From Trissonchulus latispiculum (Eukaryota; Nematoda; Enoplea; Enoplida; Ironidae), in the NCBI GenBank assembly GCA_030248195.1, contig JASAND010011214.1, positions 1 through 64,000 of the forward strand: a stretch of 64,000 nt of DNA, written 5' to 3'. Both the position numbers and the translations under genes were made by a program. This document shows, in pieces, positions 58,452-64,000 of the stretch (within the stretch, counting starts at the first letter, position 1; the number at the start of each line of letters is the position of its first letter). The notes below the pieces were generated by a model. That model worked only from the letters and a program-made list of their open reading frames with translations, made no database searches and was not told the origin of the DNA.

Positions 58452-59406
58452 CCACCCATAGGTGAACCAGGCTATAGTTTACCCCCTGTGAGACCCCCCC
58501 ACGGAGAGGCCAGACCCCCTTCCCCCATAGGTGTAAGGTAGGGGGGGGGGGGGGGGGGGGGCGCTAGCCCCCCCCAAGCCTTTTTTCAACCCTCCCCCAA
58601 AACTTTTTGGGGGGGACGTCCCCCCCAACTGGGGGGGGGGGGGTAGTCGCGCCCAAGGCGCGAAAAATGGCCTAAAATTGGGTATTTTTAGGGTAAATTT
58701 TGAAAAAATTTTCAAAAATGTCCAAATTTTTGGCTTAAACTGTTTATTACTATGAGAAATACACGTTTTTAACTGTGTTATGGATCTTATGACTCAATAT
58801 TGTCCTTATTTTGGACTTGGAAACATGTTGCCAATCAAGTTTTTTAGTTTAAAACCACTGTTTAATGTTAAAATTACTTTATGGTTAGATGTTTTTTATC
58901 ATTAGAAACGGCTGAAAATGCGATTTTTGGCATAAAAAATGAAAAATTTTTTTGGGGGAGGGTTGGGGGGGTCCTGGGGGGGTCGCCAGAGGGGCACACG
59001 AAGCCCAATTTTAGAAAACAATTGGAAAAAAGTTTCTAATTTTTTTCCAAAAACTTTCCAGCAGTTAACTGAACATTATTCTAATTGTTTTCTAAAAACT
59101 ATCTATTTGTTTTCTAATTATTTTCTGTTAAATGTTTTCTAACTGAGGCCCACTTTCTAATTGTTTTCTAATTAATTTCTTACCGTTTTCTAGCAAGTTT
59201 CTTAATGTTTTCTCATTGTTTTCCCTAAAAAAAGGACATTTTCTATATTATTTCTAATTGTTTTCTAAACTACTTCTATTATTTTCTCAATATTGTCTAA
59301 CTATTTTCTAGCTTCCTTCCCAAGAGTTTTACAGAATATTTTCTCAATGTTTTCTGATTTTTTCTGAATTTTCCTTTACTTTTGCAGGTCTTCCGTTCAC
59401 TATATA
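58452..59406. repeat. G-run sequence and TTTTCTAATT repeat field
   Basis: G/C homopolymer runs of up to about 20 bases occupy 58540-58645. From about 59020 to 59390 the motif TTTTCTAATT/TTTTCTAA is repeated more than ten times at irregular spacing. No gene is seen. Confidence 0.6.
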
Positions 59407-59798
59407 CTGGCATTTTTTAGGGTTTTGAAAGTGAGGGGGGCGCCCCCCCCTATGGAGGGGGAAGGGGGGGGGGGGGGGGGTGGGAGCGTCCGAAAAGTGG
59501 GGGGGGCGAGCCCAAGGTAAAATATACCTAAATTTTTAGCGAAAAATTAGCATTTTTAAGGTAAAAACGCAAAAAATCGCTGTTTTTAAGCTTAAAAAGC
59601 TTATAAGTCCATAAATTCACTAAAAATTGAGAAAATTTTTGAAAATTTGACCTCAAAAACCTAATTTTTTGACACTTTTGGGCGACCCCCAAAAAAGTGG
59701 GTGGGGGCTTGCCGAAAAGTGGGGGGTGGCTCCGAAAAGTGGAGGGGGACCGAAAAGTTGGGGGCCCCCACCCCCCCCCCCCCACTAAAAAATGCCAG
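59407..59798. mobile_element. MITE with CTGGCATTTTTTAG ends
   Basis: This 392 bp element has inverted ends CTGGCATTTTTTAG and ATATA on both sides (59402-59406 and 59799-59803). The core has long G and C runs facing each other, so the whole unit can fold. It resembles the element at 27436-27813 in layout and target. Confidence 0.8.
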
Positions 59799-60595
59799 AT
59801 ATATAATCACACAGTATATATTATATATACCCTCGGTTTAAACTAGTGCTCCCCCTTCCTCCAAAGTTCGTTACCACTTCCATCGTCCCCTCTCAAAACG
59901 TGGATCCTTTTTAGAACCAATTTTGTCCTAAAAACAAGCTCAGAAACCCAAATTGCCAACTATTTCCCTTCTTCACTGGAAATTTTACTACATTGTTGCC
60001 TTTTGTAGCATTGAATCTGCTTACATATAACTTTATCGGCGAATATATATATATATATACGTATATATTATATATTATATATATACAATAAAAATAGAGC
60101 AATTACTAGCGTTTTTTAGAAAATTTCCCCAAAATGTATATACGTACATACCACCCCTCGAGGAGTCTTTAGCTAATACCAAGTCCACGAAACATTCCCT
60201 AGAATAAGTCCAAAAAATTATATACGTATATATATAATAAGAAAATTCGGTTTTTCACACAACAACTAATTATATATAACAGTAGTAGCGCAGCGCTCTA
60301 GCAACTGAACCAAAGCTTTATATATATGCGGTTTGCATCATATATCTATATTTCAAATCAGGTTTTGTGAAGTTAGAGGGTGACTTCAACCCACCCATTA
60401 GGGAAGGGGAAAGTATTCCTTTGCGACAAAAGGGGGGAGCCAAAGAACCTATGAGACTGACTGGAATCTGGAAAGAAGAATAGAAGAAGAAGAAGAATCA
60501 GACTTTCCAGAATCTGGAAAGAAGCCCGCAACCCCCCAAACTAAAAGTGTCACACAGTGTCAGTCACAGTTACATTTGATCATACAGATACGTAT

Positions 60596-61317
60596 ACAAG
60601 TATGAAAAATGCTCCTTGCAGTCGCATGAAAAAGTTAATATGAGCTATGATGGTCAACATTTAAATGTGTCAAGGACAAGATTTACAATGTTTAATATGA
60701 GCCAACATCTAAATAAGTAGAAGAGGACAAGATGTAAACGGCTAATATGAGCCGCTAAGTTTGTCTTGGGCTCATACTGACGCTCATTTAGCTTTTGCTT
60801 ACTTTTAATCCGACACTGAAATGGCTTGCGTGAATAACGACGCATAAACATTAATTTTGCAAAGCTGTACGTAAATGTTTTCTTCTCCACCGCTACATCC
60901 AAGTACACATTTAAGGCCACCATATAAGTCAACAAAACGAAACCGAAGTCCAATCTAATTAAGAAACGAAAATGTTGAACTTACACATGTTGTGAAATCT
61001 TGAGAAATCACATTTGAAGTTATCATCGCAATCATCACATTAATTCAATATTCCCAAGCCAATCAAATTGTTTATAAACACTGATGCTTATATGCCAGCC
61101 GTAAACTGTATGTTTGCCACTTTAGTCGCGTCAATACGAGCCCAAGAGAAACGTAGCGGCTCATATTAGCCGTTTACATCTTGTCCTCTACTTATTTAGA
61201 TGTTGGCTCATACATATTAAACATTTTAAATCTTGTCCTTGACACATTTAAATGTTGACCATCATAGCTCATATTAACTTTTTTCATGCGACTGCAAGGA
61301 GCATTTTTCATACTTGT
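60596..61317. mobile_element. foldback element with ~180-bp near-perfect arms
   Basis: The ends ACAAGTATGAAAAATGCTCC and complement start arms 60596-60775 and 61134-61317 with very few mismatches. The start resembles that of the satellite-bearing element (ACAAGTAACAAAAATGCTCC). The loop frame at 60654-60953 has no recognisable family. No TSD was found. Confidence 0.85.
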
Positions 61318-61374
61318 CCTCCGTCTAGTTTTTGGGAACGCTGCCATAACTGTGGCAGCAGCAATCACAAATTC

Positions 61375-61455
61375 CACCAGTGAATTCCCCATACCCAATA
61401 AGCTTTGCATGCAAAATTTCAGCCTTTCAGCTATCTCCAGTGGCTTGAACCAGGA
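61375..61455 (+). repeat. direct repeat, copy 1 (pair with 61985-62067)
   Basis: About 80 bp, including ATGCAAAATTTCAGCCTT and AGCTATCTCCAGTGGCTTGA, recurs at 61985-62067. The second copy runs into GAACCAGGAACTGGTTCAAC hairpin-forming tandem units, also present at 61911-61960. Confidence 0.8.
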
Positions 61456-61984
61456 CACCCATGGGCAAGGTCTCTCTTCTCAGGGTGTACCAGAAAGTAT
61501 TTTGCGCGGTCCCCCTTCGCACAAAAGGGGAGGGGGGTCGAGCGACGTGGAGAGGCGAGAGCCGTAGAACAAGCAGCAGGGATTGCGACATTTTCAAAGT
61601 ATTCTCAAATATGTATGCACACCTGCTGAATTTCTCATACGTTTTCCATTCATTTCACAGATTGTAATCTGCTTGCGACGCCCTTCAAAACTTCCACATT
61701 CTTGTAGAAATTAAAGAGGAGGACAATATTTATTAATTAGAACTTAGTTTTTCTGAATAGTTCACGCTGTATTGCGCAGTTTTGACATTATAGGTAGCGC
61801 TCGCTTGGCTCGCGCTGCGCGGTCCCCCTAATTTTGCTTGCGCACTGCGCGGTCCCCCCTGAAATTAGGGTGTACCTGGTACACCCTAAGTACACCCCTT
61901 GCGCATGTATGAACCAGGAACTGGTTCAACTTTGAACCAATTGAACCAGATCTGGTCAGCCATGGGTCGGATCACCAAAGTAAC

Positions 61985-62067
61985 ACCACCAGTAAATTCC
62001 CCATGCCCAATAACCTTTGTATGCAAAATTTCAGCCTTCTAGCTATCTCCAGTAGCTTGAACCAGGA
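61985..62067 (+). repeat. direct repeat, copy 2
   Basis: This matches 61375-61455 with a few substitutions. The separation of about 610 bp includes GCGCGGTCCCCC repeats at 61500, 61820 and 61850. Confidence 0.8.
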
Positions 62068-62653
62068 ACTGGTTCAACTTTGAACCAGTTGAACCAGATG
62101 AAAAAGGCGAGATACGGTGTCGGCACTATGCTCATCGTGTTCAGCGACCCCGATTTACTATATATGGGTATATACCACCCCAAGGCCGAAAAACGCCGTT
62201 TTTGGCCGTTTTTAGACTATTTTAAAATTTTCGGACTTAGAAATTTTTCAGCTTGAAGGTGTCCAAAAACGCTATTTTTTCCATTTTTGACCATCTATAA
62301 AAATCGAACCAGATTGAAATTCGGAAAAAAAACATAAACTTGCTAAGTACCATTGCCTAGATATTCAAAAAATAGTATAGAAAAATTTTTCCTATGGGCC
62401 GTTCGAAAAATCGAGTTAACACAAAATTGACAAAAATCATGCTGAATACAGAGAAAAAACCCCCACTTTCAAACCCGTAAGAGAAAGTCGATTTTTTCAA
62501 AGTTCATTTTTTCCGGGCAAGTTTGGTATCATTCGAAAGCTCTTGGCCTGGAGATTTCAAAAATGTAAATATTAGCTCTTAATTCCTTCCCGTTAATTAG
62601 TTATGCCTAATTAGCACTTTTCAAAATCCGCAAAGTGCCTTTATAGCTCATAT

Positions 62654-62682
62654 TATGGGGGGCTCTCCGAGCTCCCCCATGA
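62654..62682. repeat. G/C hairpin in AT flank
   Basis: The palindrome ATGGGGGGCTCTCCGAGCTC continues into CCCCAT, with ATAT-type flanks. It is the fourth hairpin of this layout in the window and could be an element end. Confidence 0.55.
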
Positions 62683-62689
62683 TATTACA

Positions 62690-64000
62690 GGAACTACCGC
62701 GTGGCCTCCCCTGAAACAATTATCAACGCGAGGATAATAAAAATGATGGTTCAACACCAACCTAGAAATTCCGTTACGGTTGTTTTTTAGTCGCAGCTTT
62801 TTGCGAACTTTTAAGAAGTTCTCCAAAATTTTTTGCGGAATTGCGAAATTCATTATTTTTTAGTTTTTTCAAAGAAAGCTAATGAATTTTATTAATTATA
62901 TATATATATACATAGCTTGTATTTAAACCGATTTTTAACATTTAACGAATAACCATATTACAAACAGTTTTCGAAAATCGAAGCATGTGTACGTGAGTTT
63001 TTTTACAAGAATAAAAATTTAAATGTGGAGACGCTGCGGGTCTGGGGAGAAGCTGAGAAAAGTTTGTAAATGTAAAATTCTCAATAGATAGATACAATGA
63101 AAATTTTGATTCCCGCAGCCAGTAAAAATCTAAAATAGCAAACTACCAAGCAAAAATCTTTAAAATTATAGTTTGGCAACATTTACAAAATTTTAAAAAG
63201 AAAACCAGATATAAAGCCTTCGGAAAAAATTGTACGTATAAGAAACCAAAGCAATTAGCACAATGCTCAGATCAAGAAACATGAATTTAAAAATCGGTCT
63301 GGGAATGGCAACCCCAGCAAAAGCTAGAGGTTTCTGGAAAATTCAAGCTAGAAAAACAATTTTTCTTTTATTTTATTTAGCAAAGATCTTGAGTTATTCT
63401 CGTGTACAATTTCGTGTCTTATATACGTAACTGGTTAAGCGTGTAAGTATTTCCTCGACTCTGCACAAAGAATGCTTATACAACTTCACAGAACACTATA
63501 CAAGTTACTATAGTGCGTGTGGTTACTGCGTAATATGTGTACGCAGGTATATACTTATTTAGATTTTTTAGGAAACAACCTAGGTTATGCTAAAAAGGCT
63601 TAAAGAATTTCAATGCATAAGCTTTCACTAAGTATTCTATTACTTGGATAAGACTGAAAGCCGTCTACGTATACGGAAAACGCGTCGAAGGCGCGAAAAT
63701 TTTTTGTAAAAGTTTCTGTAAAAACTACCTGAAACACGTGTAATTATGATCGGAGATATTTAAAATTTTCTACCCAAGGCCAAAAATTTTTGGGGAACAT
63801 AACGCAGAGCTCCCAAAAAATTGAGGAATTTTCAAAGAGGTGCGGAATTTCGCAGTTATTCCGCAAAAAATAGCCGTTACGAATAAGGAGTTGAAAGGCT
63901 AGCTGTGTCAACGGAAAAATTCACACGTTATTTCAAACTAAAGTCTGACCAAAAATTCTTGGAACCGAACTGTGAGCGCTTGTCCTGAGTTAACCTTTGA
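62690..64000. other. no recognised gene
   Basis: AT-rich non-coding sequence runs to the window end. There is a short TA run at about 62896-62911 and a CGCGTCGAAGGCGCGAAAAT motif at about 63680 that is also found within several MITEs here. Confidence 0.4.

Noticed and set aside
60654..60953. 99-residue frame within a foldback
   Set aside because: It is partly arm sequence of the foldback element, with no known domain.

Overview
This window is from a multicellular animal nuclear genome, probably an invertebrate; the phylum cannot be fixed from the sequence. The evidence is GT-AG introns of several kilobases, animal-type housekeeping genes, tRNA-headed retroposons, a LINE and dozens of small DNA transposons. 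Only three protein genes could be assembled, all on the minus strand and all split. Two are tandem paralogues of the FUN14/FUNDC mitochondrial outer-membrane family (17143-22464 and 26427-33739). Their four coding exons share intron phases, and two internal exons have identical lengths (76 and 150 bp). The third is a DHRS7B-like short-chain dehydrogenase/reductase (46945-51970) with one 3,988 bp intron.

Almost everything else is transposon-derived and heavily nested. Region 1-12 kb holds TTAA-flanked piggyBac-like elements, foldback elements and a SINE. Region 12.2-16.6 kb is a composite insertion between 32-bp direct repeats, carrying long inverted arms, a hAT-like element split by a tRNA-Arg-headed retroposon, and a ~148-bp satellite. 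Region 17-34 kb is the FUN14 pair, with introns full of foldbacks, MITEs, a SINE and a 147-bp satellite. Region 34-41 kb is a hAT element with GGCCC-rich ends followed by a hAT-like element of 5.76 kb that contains several further insertions. Region 41-46.6 kb has a large foldback invaded by a hAT element, then a perfect Tc1-type palindrome. Region 46.9-52 kb is the DHRS7B-like gene, with a three-layer nest in its intron. Region 52-64 kb has more nested foldbacks, a 5'-truncated LINE with an open reading frame, and G/C-run MITEs.

Many insertions can be bounded to the base because target-site duplications (TSDs) or uninterrupted copies survive in the window. The most unusual signal is a ~147-150 bp tandem repeat, the length of nucleosome-core DNA. 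It occurs in three arrays, in two diverged subfamilies, and two of the arrays lie inside copies of one dispersed element. A second unusual signal is a short G/C palindrome shared by element families that have different termini. I found no CRISPR array, rRNA gene, convincing functional tRNA or prokaryotic operon.
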